Positions 16,856 through 25,133 of a stretch of DNA of 64,000 bases are shown in pieces (the first letter of the stretch is position 1; every line of letters begins with the position of its first letter). Below the pieces are notes generated by a model. That model saw nothing but the letters and a program-made list of their open reading frames with translations, was not told the origin of the DNA and made no database searches. This stretch comes from Flavobacterium quisquiliarum (GTDB lineage: Bacteria; Bacteroidota; Bacteroidia; Flavobacteriales; Flavobacteriaceae): the NCBI RefSeq assembly GCF_019308285.1, contig NZ_WWEM01000043.1, forward strand, positions 1-64,000, in the 5' to 3' direction. Made by a program: the position numbers and the translations under genes.

Positions 16856-18643
16856 ATGAAACTCTCATTCAAAATAGCAGCTTTTCTTTTAATCATTTCC
16901 CTTCCAATTTTTGGGCAAAATAAAAAAGCGACTCTTATTGTACATCATGCCGTAATTCACACTTTAGACAACAAAAATACAATTGTCGAAGCTATGGCTG
17001 TCGCCGATGGAAAAATCCTGAAAACGGGTAAAAACAGCGAAATCTTAAAATTAAAAGACAAAAAAACAACGGTAATTGATGCTCAGGGAAAAACCATCAT
17101 TCCTGGAATATTCGATTCTCACATGCACATCATCCGCGGTGGAAGATTCTATAATACCGAATTACGCTGGGACGGAGTTCGTTCTCTGAAAAGAGCTTTG
17201 ACTATGCTGAAAGAACAAGCGCAAAGAACTCCTAAAGGACAATGGGTTCGCGTTGTGGGCGGATGGAATGCATATCAGTTTGAAGAAAAAAGACTACCAA
17301 CTTTAGCTGAAATCAATGCAGCTACTGGCGATGTTCCTGCTTTTATTCTTCATTTATATGGGCACGCTTATTTAAACAAAGCAGGTTTAGCAACTTTAAA
17401 AATTGATGCGAATACGCCAAATCCAAATGCAGGATTAATTGAAAAAGATCCAAACGGAAATCCAACTGGATTGTTAGTGGCAGAACCAAATGCTTTTATT
17501 TTATACTCAACTCTTGCTAAGCTTCCTGAATTGACACAAGAAGAAAAATTCAATTCGACCAAACAGTTTATGACCGAAATGAATCGTCTTGGCGTAACGG
17601 CTATTATGGACGCTGGAGGCGGATTTCAAAACTTTCCAGACGATTACGGAGTAACAAACGGTTTATGCAAAGACAGCGATTTGACTGTGAGAATGCCATA
17701 TTATTTGTTTGCTCAAAAAGCGGGAACAGAATTAAACGATTACACAAAATGGATGCAGACAGTAGAAATTGGCGAAGGCTGTGACGACGATCATCATTCA
17801 GATAAAGTGGAATATCATGTTCAGGGTGCAGGAGAAAATCTGGTAATGAGTGCAGGAGATTTTGAAAATTTCGATAAACCAAGACCAGAATTAAGCCCAG
17901 CGATGGAAGGTCAATTGACAGAAGTTTTGTCTTTATTAGTAAAAAACAGATGGCCGTTTAGAATTCACGCTACCTATAATGAAAGCATCACAAGATTTTT
18001 AAATGTAATTGAAGACATCAATAAAGAAACACCTTTAAACGGACTTTTATGGTTCTTTGATCATGCAGAAACAGTTTCGACAGAAAACTTAAAACGAATA
18101 AAAGCTTTAAATGGTGGAATTGCTATTCAGCACAGAATGGCTTATCAAGGTGAAAGTTTCATCAAAAGATATGGTAAAACCGCTGCTGCTAGCACTGTTC
18201 CGTTAAAGAAAATCTTCGAATTAGGAATCAAAGTCGGAATGGGAACTGATGGAACACGTGTCGCAAGTTACAATCCGTGGGTTGGTTTATACTGGCTGAC
18301 AACTGGAAAAACTTTAGGCGGTTTAAAATATATGAATGATGAAAATATTCTAGACAGAACCAAAGCTTTACAATTGTTTACTTACGGAAGTGCCCAATTA
18401 ATCAATATCGAAAAAGACAGAGGAATGCTGACTACAGATAAACTTGCTGATTTTGCTATTCTTTCTGATGATTATTTTAACGTTCCAGAAGAAAAAATTC
18501 TTAACATCGAATCAAAATTGACAGTGGTAAACGGAAAAGTAGTTTATGCTGCTAATGACTTTAGAACCTTTGCCAATCCAACACCAAAAGCAATTCCAGA
18601 CTGGAGTCCAGTAAATTACTTTGGAGGTTATCAAAAAAACTAA
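16856..18643 (+). CDS. Exported YtcJ-like amidohydrolase
   Basis: A 595-residue metal-dependent amidohydrolase with a signal peptide (about residues 1-21, cleavage after IFGQ). The metal-binding HxH is at His89/His91 (FDSHMH), and further metal ligands lie in the FRIHATYNES and WFFDHAETV segments, in the order typical of the Amidohydro_3/YtcJ group. A late GTDGTRVASYNPWVGLYW motif carries the last Asp. The family hydrolyses amides or cyclic imides, and the real substrate is unknown. The porin gene starts 5 bases after its stop, so the pair is clearly one transcription unit. Confidence 0.85.
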   Translation: MKLSFKIAAFLLIISLPIFGQNKKATLIVHHAVIHTLDNKNTIVEAMAVADGKILKTGKNSEILKLKDKKTTVIDAQGKTIIPGIFDSHMHIIRGGRFYNTELRWDGVRSLKRALTMLKEQAQRTPKGQWVRVVGGWNAYQFEEKRLPTLAEINAATGDVPAFILHLYGHAYLNKAGLATLKIDANTPNPNAGLIEKDPNGNPTGLLVAEPNAFILYSTLAKLPELTQEEKFNSTKQFMTEMNRLGVTAIMDAGGGFQNFPDDYGVTNGLCKDSDLTVRMPYYLFAQKAGTELNDYTKWMQTVEIGEGCDDDHHSDKVEYHVQGAGENLVMSAGDFENFDKPRPELSPAMEGQLTEVLSLLVKNRWPFRIHATYNESITRFLNVIEDINKETPLNGLLWFFDHAETVSTENLKRIKALNGGIAIQHRMAYQGESFIKRYGKTAAASTVPLKKIFELGIKVGMGTDGTRVASYNPWVGLYWLTTGKTLGGLKYMNDENILDRTKALQLFTYGSAQLINIEKDRGMLTTDKLADFAILSDDYFNVPEEKILNIESKLTVVNGKVVYAANDFRTFANPTPKAIPDWSPVNYFGGYQKN

Positions 18644-18648
18644 ATCAA

Positions 18649-20016
18649 ATGAAAAATATATTCTTCTTATTGTTGCTTTTGGGAATCATTTTTTCTGCGA
18701 ATGCACAACAAAAACCAGTTTTCCAAAGGCTGCGATATGAGGATGATGTCACTTATCTAAAAGCCGATTCGACGAAAACTTTATACGAAAAAATCAAATA
18801 TATTCCGTTAGGAAAAAACGATAAATTCTATGCCTCAATTGGCGGTGAAGCAAGACTTCAATATACTTATACGGTTAATAACAAATGGGGAGATGAATCT
18901 GATGACGATGGCTATTTACTTTCCCGATATTTACTTCATACAAATGTTCAATTAGGAGTTTTTAGAACATTTGTCGAATTACAAAGCAGTTTAGCAAACG
19001 GAAAAACAGACCCAAGTCCTGTTGACGAAAATCAGCTAGACATTCATCAGGTTTTTCTGGATATTGATTTTATCCGAAAAGAAAACGAACAATTAACACT
19101 GCGTTCTGGAAGACAAGAAATGATGTATGGTTCACAGCGTTTAGTTGCAGTACGCGAAGGCCCAAATAGCCGACTAGCTTTTGATGCATTAAAATTATTT
19201 TACAAAAAAGACAATTGGCAGTCAGATGCTTTTTTCACACATCCAATCGCTAATAAACAAGGTACTTTTAATGACCGTTTCAATGAAAATGCCAAATTCT
19301 GGGGAAGTTACACCGTAATTCATAAAATACCTTTTATACAGAATATTGATTTCTATTATTTAGGATTATGGAAAAGCCGATCTGTTTTTGATGATGTTGT
19401 TGGCGAAGAAAACAGACAATCGATTGGAACCCGAATCTGGAAAAACAAAGGAAACTGGAAATATGATTTTGAGGGCGTTTACCAATTCGGAAACATCAAT
19501 CAAAAAAACATTTCAGCGTGGACACTTTCCTCCTTTGCTTGTTATACTTTTGAAAATATAAAATTTCAACCCGAAATAGGACTTAAAACCGAGATCATTT
19601 CAGGTGACAAACATTCTGATGATGATCATTTAGAAACCTTTAATCCGTTATATCCAAGAGGCGCTTATTTTGGATTGGTAGCCTTAATTGGTCCTTCCAA
19701 CTTAATTGATGTTCATCCTTCAATTAATTTTAGTTTATCCGAAAAATGGGCACTCGGATTTGATTATGATATTTTTTGGAGACAGACAATAAATGACGGA
19801 ATATACGCCCCAAATATGCAGCTTTTATATTCTGGAAAAGACACAACCGAACGTTTTATAGGTTCACAGTTAATTTCGAATGTAAACTACGACATGAATA
19901 ATCATTTAGGATTTACACTTGAAACGGGTTGGTTTAATGCAGGTTCATTTTTAAAAGAAGTTGGAACAGGAAAAGATTATTTTTACGCAACGTTGACAGC
20001 ACAATTTAAATTTTAA
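18649..20016 (+). CDS. Alginate-export-family outer-membrane porin
   Basis: A 455-residue beta-barrel with a signal peptide (cleavage near residue 19, NAQ), strongly alternating strands, a segment LRSGRQEMMYGSQRLVAVRE typical of the AlgE/alginate-export family, and a C-terminal strand ending in Phe (TLTAQFKF). Members form outer-membrane channels for anionic or small organic compounds. Coupled to the amidohydrolase gene (5-base gap), it probably brings in or exports that enzyme's substrate or product. Alginate itself is unlikely, as no alginate genes are nearby. Confidence 0.8.
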   Translation: MKNIFFLLLLLGIIFSANAQQKPVFQRLRYEDDVTYLKADSTKTLYEKIKYIPLGKNDKFYASIGGEARLQYTYTVNNKWGDESDDDGYLLSRYLLHTNVQLGVFRTFVELQSSLANGKTDPSPVDENQLDIHQVFLDIDFIRKENEQLTLRSGRQEMMYGSQRLVAVREGPNSRLAFDALKLFYKKDNWQSDAFFTHPIANKQGTFNDRFNENAKFWGSYTVIHKIPFIQNIDFYYLGLWKSRSVFDDVVGEENRQSIGTRIWKNKGNWKYDFEGVYQFGNINQKNISAWTLSSFACYTFENIKFQPEIGLKTEIISGDKHSDDDHLETFNPLYPRGAYFGLVALIGPSNLIDVHPSINFSLSEKWALGFDYDIFWRQTINDGIYAPNMQLLYSGKDTTERFIGSQLISNVNYDMNNHLGFTLETGWFNAGSFLKEVGTGKDYFYATLTAQFKF

Positions 20017-20041
20017 ATTTGTGTAATTCAAAGCCACAAAA

Positions 20042-20599
20042 ATGGAAAAAACATATTCGGTTGTATTTTATTCTAAAGATCTAGTTGAGCCTGTTAAAAA
20101 AATGAAAAACTTTTTAAGAAGCAAAATCGATTGGTATAACAGCTGTAATTCTGAAGCACATATTACGATTTGTGAATTTACCATTGAAGAATCTCAACTT
20201 GATTCCATCAAACAAAAACTTTCAAAAATTGCAGATACTTTTACGCCTTTTGAAGTGTATTTAGATCATTTTGATTCTTTTCCAACAAACGGCGCTTTTT
20301 TTATTGGTCTAACCGAAGAATCAAAGAAGCATCTTGTGCCAATAATGAAAAAAACTCATGAAACCTTCAAGTCTTTAAAACATAAAAGCGACAATCCGCA
20401 CCTATCAATCGGAAGAAGATTAACTCCAGAAAATCTTAAAATTGCTTCTGAACTTTTTACTTCAGTTAATTTGAACTTTTTATGCAATGAAATTGTTTTA
20501 AGAGAATTTGATCCAGCAGTAAAACAGTTTTTTGTAATGGATGCTTTTCCTTTTGGAAGTAATCCTGAACCTGAGTTTGTACAGGGAAGTCTTTTTTAA
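20042..20599 (+). CDS. 2'-5' RNA ligase / 2H phosphoesterase family protein
   Basis: A 185-residue cytoplasmic protein with the two H-x-T/S signatures of the 2H phosphoesterase superfamily: His40-Ile-Thr42 and His120-Leu-Ser122. Family members hydrolyse or ligate 2',5' or cyclic phosphodiesters in RNA or small nucleotides. Function in this organism is unknown. It starts 25 bases after the porin stop and may be co-transcribed, although a functional link is not obvious. Confidence 0.8.
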   Translation: MEKTYSVVFYSKDLVEPVKKMKNFLRSKIDWYNSCNSEAHITICEFTIEESQLDSIKQKLSKIADTFTPFEVYLDHFDSFPTNGAFFIGLTEESKKHLVPIMKKTHETFKSLKHKSDNPHLSIGRRLTPENLKIASELFTSVNLNFLCNEIVLREFDPAVKQFFVMDAFPFGSNPEPEFVQGSLF

Positions 20600-20615
20600 T
20601 GGTTCTTCTGGTATT

Positions 20616-20722
20616 GCCACGAAGGCGCTAAGACACCAAGTTTTTTACCAACTAATGTTACCAATAGTTTTTATTATTGGAACATCATAAAAATAAACTT
20701 TGTGTCTTAGCGTCTTCGCGGC
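20616..20722. repeat. Palindromic intergenic repeat, 'cgaaggcgctaagac' family
   Basis: GCCACGAAGGCGCTAAGACA (20616-20635) is matched in inverted orientation by TGTCTTAGCGTCTTCGCGGC (20703-20722), separated by AT-rich sequence. A second copy brackets 61378-61643. It lies between the RNA ligase-like gene and the AraC promoter. Confidence 0.65.
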
Positions 20723-20745
20723 AAAAAACGCTTAACATTTTTTCG

Positions 20746-20753
20746 TATATTTG
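20746..20753 (+). promoter_or_regulatory. -7 box of the AraC gene at 20775
   Basis: Perfect TATATTTG. It overlaps an in-frame TTG (20751) that could be mistaken for the start, and so supports the downstream ATG as the true start, 22 bases after the box. Confidence 0.6.
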
Positions 20754-20774
20754 AATTTTACAACTCATCTTAAT

Positions 20775-21698
20775 ATGAAATCCCTAGATTCATTTTACCA
20801 AGATATTACCGAAGGTTCAGCAGTAGAACCTACTTCCCTATTACCAAATGACATTCAGAAAGAAATCGGGCATTTTAATGTTTTTGATATTAAGGAGCTT
20901 TTGGAACGTATGAAAGGAAAACCTGGAATGCCTTATGACAGAAGAGCTTATTACAAAATCAGTTTAATTAGGGGAAAAAACAGAGCTGAATATGCCGATA
21001 AAATAATCGACATTGAAAAGCAGGGTTTGTTATTTGCAACACCAAAAATTCCGTATAATTATTTACCGCAAGACACTAATCAAGGCGGACAATTTTGTGT
21101 TTTTACCAGCGAATTTTTATCAAAAAGTAAAAGCGGAATTGATCTGGACGAACTTCCAATTTTTGCTTCAGATGGTTATCCTATTTTTCAATTATCAGAT
21201 GAAGAAGTCGAAGAAGTAGCTTTGATTTTCAAAAAGATACAAAAAGAAATCAATTCGGATTATATCTATAAGTACGATTTAATCCGAAATTATGTTGCTG
21301 AGCTGATTCATTTCGGACAGAAATTACAGCCTATAACTGCTTTATATTCTAAACACAATTCGGCTGCGAGGGTTTCTTCTTTATTTGCCGAATTATTAGA
21401 AAGGCAATTCCCAATTGAATCACCGCATCAGCGATTAGAACTTAGAACTGCAAAAGATTTTGCAGCGAGATTAGCTGTACATGTTAATCATTTAAACAAA
21501 GTCTTAAAAGAAAACACCGGAAAAACAACAACAGAGTTAATCAGTACAAGATTAACCAATGAAGCTAAAATACTTTTAAAGCAAACAGATTGGAATATTT
21601 CTGAAATTGCCTATTCACTTGGTTTTGAAGAATTAGCACATTTTTCTAACTTCTTCAAAAAACAAACTTCCTTGACGCCTCTGGCTTTTAGGAGTTAG
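20775..21698 (+). CDS. AraC-family transcriptional regulator
   Basis: A 307-residue regulator when started at the ATG at 20775; the alternative TTG 24 bases upstream lies inside a -7 box. The N-terminal part is an AraC-type sensing region with PLAFRS ending the C-terminal DNA-binding domain (about residues 210-307), where the second helix-turn-helix is NISEIAYSLGFEELAHFSNF. Related regulators are often beside short-chain dehydrogenases they control, and two SDR genes follow on the same strand. The effector is unknown. Confidence 0.88.
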   Translation: MKSLDSFYQDITEGSAVEPTSLLPNDIQKEIGHFNVFDIKELLERMKGKPGMPYDRRAYYKISLIRGKNRAEYADKIIDIEKQGLLFATPKIPYNYLPQDTNQGGQFCVFTSEFLSKSKSGIDLDELPIFASDGYPIFQLSDEEVEEVALIFKKIQKEINSDYIYKYDLIRNYVAELIHFGQKLQPITALYSKHNSAARVSSLFAELLERQFPIESPHQRLELRTAKDFAARLAVHVNHLNKVLKENTGKTTTELISTRLTNEAKILLKQTDWNISEIAYSLGFEELAHFSNFFKKQTSLTPLAFRS

Positions 21699-21732
21699 GT
21701 TATTTCAGGTTTTACGAGCTGTAACCATGCAG

Positions 21733-21784
21733 TTTGTCATCCCGAGGAACGAGGGATCTCCGCAAGAAGCTCCACAAAGCTTTG
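21733..21784. repeat. Fragment of the 'gtcatttcgaggaacgag' interspersed repeat
   Basis: TTGTCATCCCGAGGAACGAG followed by GGATCTCCGC and AGAAGCTCCACAAAG. Close relatives are at 36811-36856, 37878-38008 and 61458-61560. This copy has one arm only. Confidence 0.55.
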
Positions 21785-21913
21785 GAATTTGGATTTTAAA
21801 ACTTGGAATTTATCATTTCTGATTTGAATTTCGCAAACATCGGTTTGATATTTACAATTCCTCGCATCTGCTTTGCTCCTACCTTTGTCTAATCAAATTA
21901 AAAGAACGAAAAG

Positions 21914-22642
21914 ATGAATTTATCAAACAACAAAATTCTAATAACCGGAGGTGCAAGCGGTATCGGACTTGGACTTACCGAAAGATTTATTCAGGAAAAT
22001 AATACTGTGATTATCTGTGGTAGAAGAGAATCGGTTTTAAACGACGTTAAAGCAAAATTTCCAGCTGTAATTACAAAAGTCTGTGACTTGTCTATTGAAG
22101 CAGAACGTAAAGCACTTTACGAATGGATTTCTGAAAACCATCCTGATCTAAACGTATTAATCAATAATGCAGGAATTCAAAACTGGAAATCGATAACAGA
22201 TGCTGATTTCTACGAAAGCATGAAAACTGAAATCAATACTAATATTGAAGCGCCTTTACATTTAACTTCCTTATTTATTCAGTTAAAATCTTTGACAACG
22301 GTAATGAATGTAACTTCAGGACTAGCATTCTCTCCCTTTGCAAAAGTTCCAGTTTATTCGGCTACAAAAGCATTCTTTAGATCGTTTACGCTTTCATTGC
22401 GTCATTTATTAAAAGCTAAAAATATTGAAGTAATCGAAATTATTCCACCTGCCTTAAACACTGATTTAGGCGGAATTGGTCTTCACGACGCACATCCAAG
22501 TGTAAGCAGTTTTATCGAATCTATTTTTGAACAGTTAAAAGAAGGAAGAACTGAACTTACTTTCGGAACCAGCGAAACCAGACTAAACGCAAGCGCAGAA
22601 GAGTTGAGAAATCATTTTAATGCGATGCATTCTAATCTTTAA
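21914..22642 (+). CDS. DltE-like short-chain dehydrogenase
   Basis: A 242-residue SDR with TGGASGIG near residues 11-18, NNAG near 86-89, a catalytic Ser in VTSGLAF, and the YSATK active site near 156-160. It resembles the DltE/oxidoreductase subgroup, whose substrates are undefined. It is 215 bases after the AraC gene, with a -7 box TACCTTTG at 21880-21887, so it has its own promoter and may be an AraC target. Confidence 0.85.
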   Translation: MNLSNNKILITGGASGIGLGLTERFIQENNTVIICGRRESVLNDVKAKFPAVITKVCDLSIEAERKALYEWISENHPDLNVLINNAGIQNWKSITDADFYESMKTEINTNIEAPLHLTSLFIQLKSLTTVMNVTSGLAFSPFAKVPVYSATKAFFRSFTLSLRHLLKAKNIEVIEIIPPALNTDLGGIGLHDAHPSVSSFIESIFEQLKEGRTELTFGTSETRLNASAEELRNHFNAMHSNL

Positions 22643-22653
22643 CATTTAATTTT

Positions 22654-22787
22654 AAACACATAGAAACATAGTTTCGCTTTGTCTATAAAGGCGTTTTACT
22701 CACATAAATACACATAGCTATGTGTTAGAAACTAGTTTCTTTCTATAATCTTTAAAAGAGAACTAAAATCTATGTTTCTATGTGTTT
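22654..22787. repeat. Palindromic interspersed element, family A, copy 1 (inverted)
   Basis: The 17-18-base end AACACATAGAAACATAG (22655-22671) is repeated in inverse at 22770-22786. The interior (AGGCGTTTTACTCA, ACACATAGCTATGTGT, AACTAGTTTC) is the reverse complement of the interiors of the copies at 31065 and 59688. It is 134 bases long, has no coding capacity, and lies between two SDR genes. Confidence 0.75.
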
Positions 22788-22864
22788 AAAAAATAATCGT
22801 ATTAAATGTCTTCGACTTCGCTCAGACTGACAACAAACAATAAACAATAAACAATTAAAAAAAA

Positions 22865-23629
22865 ATGGCAGTAAATACAAAAATAGCTCTGGTTACAGGC
22901 GGAAGCAGAGGTTTAGGAAAAAACATGGCAATAGCGATTGCTAAAAAAGGAATTGACGTAATTATTACCTACAACAGCAAAAAAGAAGAAGCTGAATTGG
23001 TGGTAAAAGAAATCGAAAGCTTAGGCCAAAAAGCGGCTGCTTTACAATTAAATGTTGCTGAATCAAATACTTTTGATGCTTTTTACAAAGAAGTAGAATC
23101 AACTTTAAGAAATACGTTTAATACCGATAAATTCGACTTTTTGGTAAACAACGCTGGAATTGGAATTCATAATTCTTTCATTGGAACTACTGAAGCTGAA
23201 TTTGATCAATTGACGAATATTCAGTTTAAAGGACCATTTTTCTTAACTCAAAAAGGATTAAACGTTATGAATGACGGTGGCGGAATTGTAAACATTTCAA
23301 CTGGATTAGCAAGATTCTCTTTCCCTGGTTACGCTGCTTATGCTTCTATGAAAGGCGCAATGGAGACTTTAACTAAATATCAGGCAAAAGAATTAGGAGC
23401 CAGAAAAATCAGGGTGAATATTGTTGCTCCGGGTGCAATCGAAACTGATTTTGGTGGCGGAGTTGTTCGTGATAATGAGCAAATGAACCAGCAAATTGCT
23501 TCTGTAACCGCTTTAGGAAGAGTTGGATTGCCAGACGATATTGGCGGTGTTGTTGCCTTTTTATGTACTGAAGATGCTCGTTGGATAAACGCTCAAAGAA
23601 TTGAAGCTTCTGGTGGAATGATGCTTTAA
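22865..23629 (+). CDS. Short-chain dehydrogenase/reductase
   Basis: A 254-residue classical SDR with TGGSRGLG at about 11-18, NNAG near 96-99, and YASMK catalytic motif near 164-168. The ending RIEASGGMML is typical of FabG-like enzymes. It is a cytoplasmic NAD(P)H-dependent oxidoreductase of unknown substrate. It follows the DltE-like SDR after a 222-base gap that carries a palindromic repeat, and may be controlled by the nearby AraC regulator. Confidence 0.85.
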   Translation: MAVNTKIALVTGGSRGLGKNMAIAIAKKGIDVIITYNSKKEEAELVVKEIESLGQKAAALQLNVAESNTFDAFYKEVESTLRNTFNTDKFDFLVNNAGIGIHNSFIGTTEAEFDQLTNIQFKGPFFLTQKGLNVMNDGGGIVNISTGLARFSFPGYAAYASMKGAMETLTKYQAKELGARKIRVNIVAPGAIETDFGGGVVRDNEQMNQQIASVTALGRVGLPDDIGGVVAFLCTEDARWINAQRIEASGGMML

Positions 23630-23633
23630 ATAG

Positions 23634-23739
23634 GTTATGAGTTATGAGTTAGACGTTAGGAGTTAGGTGTTAATCCCCCTTAACCCTTAACCCTTAACCC
23701 TTAACCCTTAACCCTTAACCCTTAACCCTTAACCCTTAA
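23634..23739. repeat. Heptanucleotide tandem repeats: GTTAnnn block then nine CCCTTAA copies
   Basis: 23634-23675 is a degenerate period-7 block (GTTATGA, GTTATGA, GTTAGAC, GTTAGGA, GTTAGGT, GTTAATC). After it, CCCTTAA is repeated nine times without error at 23677-23739. The tract starts 5 bases after an SDR stop codon and ends just before a terminator. It resembles a telomere repeat but is an internal microsatellite. Confidence 0.9.
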
Positions 23740-23755
23740 CTTACCCAAAAAAACA

Positions 23756-23788
23756 AAACCCGATAAGCCTTAAAAACTTATCGGGTTT
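23756..23788. terminator. Bidirectional terminator between convergent genes
   Basis: A perfect 12-base-pair stem (AAACCCGATAAG at 23756-23767 with its complement at 23777-23788), a 9-base loop, and A/T runs on both sides. It serves the SDR gene (plus) and the PepSY-like gene (minus). Confidence 0.85.
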
Positions 23789-23822
23789 GTCGTTTCAAAT
23801 ATAATTTGAATTAGTAAGCAAT

Positions 23823-24296
23823 TTAATTCTTTTCGATAATGACATCGAAACCGCCGTCTTTATCGAATTGGATATCGTAAAATTTGGCATCTTTTGTTAT
23901 TCCAACTTCATAAGTTGTAATCTTATTATAATCCACTACAACAGCTATTTCTCGAATTGCCTTGGCTGGATAATTTTTCTTTAAATAAGCCTGCGCTTTA
24001 GCTGGTAACTGACTTAAAGGAATCTGCAGTTCATAAGCTTTCATGTTCCCTAAATTATCATAAATCGCCAATGCTTTAGTTTTGCTGTCAACATTGTATC
24101 TAGCTTCATAACGAATCTCGTCATTATCATCTCCTACATATTCCTCTGTCCAAACAGCTTCTTTACCAGGATATTCTTTCTCAAAAGCAAGTCGCACCTC
24201 TTCTGGCGGTGTTATTACTTTTTTCATGTTTGTTCCTTCTTGCGCAATTAAAAAACTGCTGCATAAAAATGTAAAAATCAAAAACACGTTTTTCAT
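23823..24296 (-). CDS. Periplasmic PepSY-like (DUF2874) protein
   Basis: A 157-residue protein from the ATG at 24296. A longer frame opening at 24323 would put nine extra residues before a clean signal peptide (cleavage after LIAQ), so the shorter start is preferred. Two PepSY-like repeats follow, each with a pattern such as PPEEVRLAFEKEYPGKEAVW and LPAKAQAYLKKNYPAKAI. Such proteins are periplasmic, often near two-component systems, with no defined reaction. It is co-directional with and 132 bases after the LytTR regulator gene. Confidence 0.8.
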   Translation of the reverse strand: MKNVFLIFTFLCSSFLIAQEGTNMKKVITPPEEVRLAFEKEYPGKEAVWTEEYVGDDNDEIRYEARYNVDSKTKALAIYDNLGNMKAYELQIPLSQLPAKAQAYLKKNYPAKAIREIAVVVDYNKITTYEVGITKDAKFYDIQFDKDGGFDVIIEKN

Positions 24297-24428
24297 GGTT
24301 TCATTTTTAGAATTAAACTTCAAACAACGTATTAAAAGTACTACTTTTTAATGAAGTACAAATGAAGGAAACAAAATTTTTAAGAACGCTTTTTTATACT
24401 ACAAATCAAACCTTTAGCTTAAGTTACA

Positions 24429-25133
24429 TCACAATTCTAACTTTTTTAATCTATCAGTCAATTCTCTTTTATAAGTGATTCCAATTGGAATTCTTTCATT
24501 TTTAATTACGACAAAATCTTTTTCCGTAGCATCAATTTTATCTAAAGCCACTATATAAGATTTATGAATACGCATGAAACTCTTTTCTGGCAGACATTTC
24601 TCAAATTCAGTTGTCGTAATCGAAGCCAAATAAGTACGTTTTGTGGTATGCAGCTTTACATAGTTGCCAAAACTTTGTGCATATAAAAGCTGATCTAATT
24701 CTATTTCAATAAAATAGCCATCGACTTTTACACTTACAGAATTGATAATAGCTTCTTCTGTTTTCTTTGCATTTTCTGTTGCAAAAAAGCGGTCAATTGC
24801 TTTTAAAAACCTCGGGAAATAAATGGGTTTCAGCAGATAATCTATTACGCCATAATCGTAGCTTTCGAGAGCAAATTCAGAATAAGCCGTTGTCAAAATG
24901 GTTTTAGGATGTGTCGGCAGGATTTTAAGCAATTCCATACCCGAAATCTCTGGCATATTAATATCCAAAAACATTAAATCTACTGTGTTTTCGCGAAGGT
25001 AATTCATTGCTTCGATTCCATTGTAGCCTTGAAAAACCAACTCTAACTGCGGGTTCTGTTTGATATAATTCGCCAAAACATAATGCGCAGCAGGTTCGTC
25101 ATCTACAATGATACATTTTTTGGTTTCTCTCAT
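24429..25133 (-). CDS. LytTR-type response regulator
   Basis: A 234-residue regulator. The receiver domain has acidic pair Asp11/Asp12, phospho-acceptor Asp57 (FLDINMPEISG) and Lys102 (LLKP). The LytTR DNA-binding domain covers about 135-232 (LLYAQSFGNYVKLH, FMRIHKSYIVAL). It overlaps the histidine kinase gene by 4 bases and pairs with it. Such LytS/LytR-like pairs in Bacteroidetes often control neighbouring transport genes, here probably the divergent TolC-RND operon. Target sites are not identified. Confidence 0.92.
   Translation of the reverse strand: MRETKKCIIVDDEPAAHYVLANYIKQNPQLELVFQGYNGIEAMNYLRENTVDLMFLDINMPEISGMELLKILPTHPKTILTTAYSEFALESYDYGVIDYLLKPIYFPRFLKAIDRFFATENAKKTEEAIINSVSVKVDGYFIEIELDQLLYAQSFGNYVKLHTTKRTYLASITTTEFEKCLPEKSFMRIHKSYIVALDKIDATEKDFVVIKNERIPIGITYKRELTDRLKKLEL

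Noticed and set aside
20751..20774. TTG start for the AraC gene
   Set aside because: The codon lies in a -7 box TATATTTG, so the transcript begins downstream of it; ATG 20775 is used. The same reasoning rejects TTG starts at 26303 and 32597.
23677..23739. CRISPR or telomere sequence
   Set aside because: Seven-base units with no spacers and no Cas genes; an internal array on a bacterial chromosome is a microsatellite.
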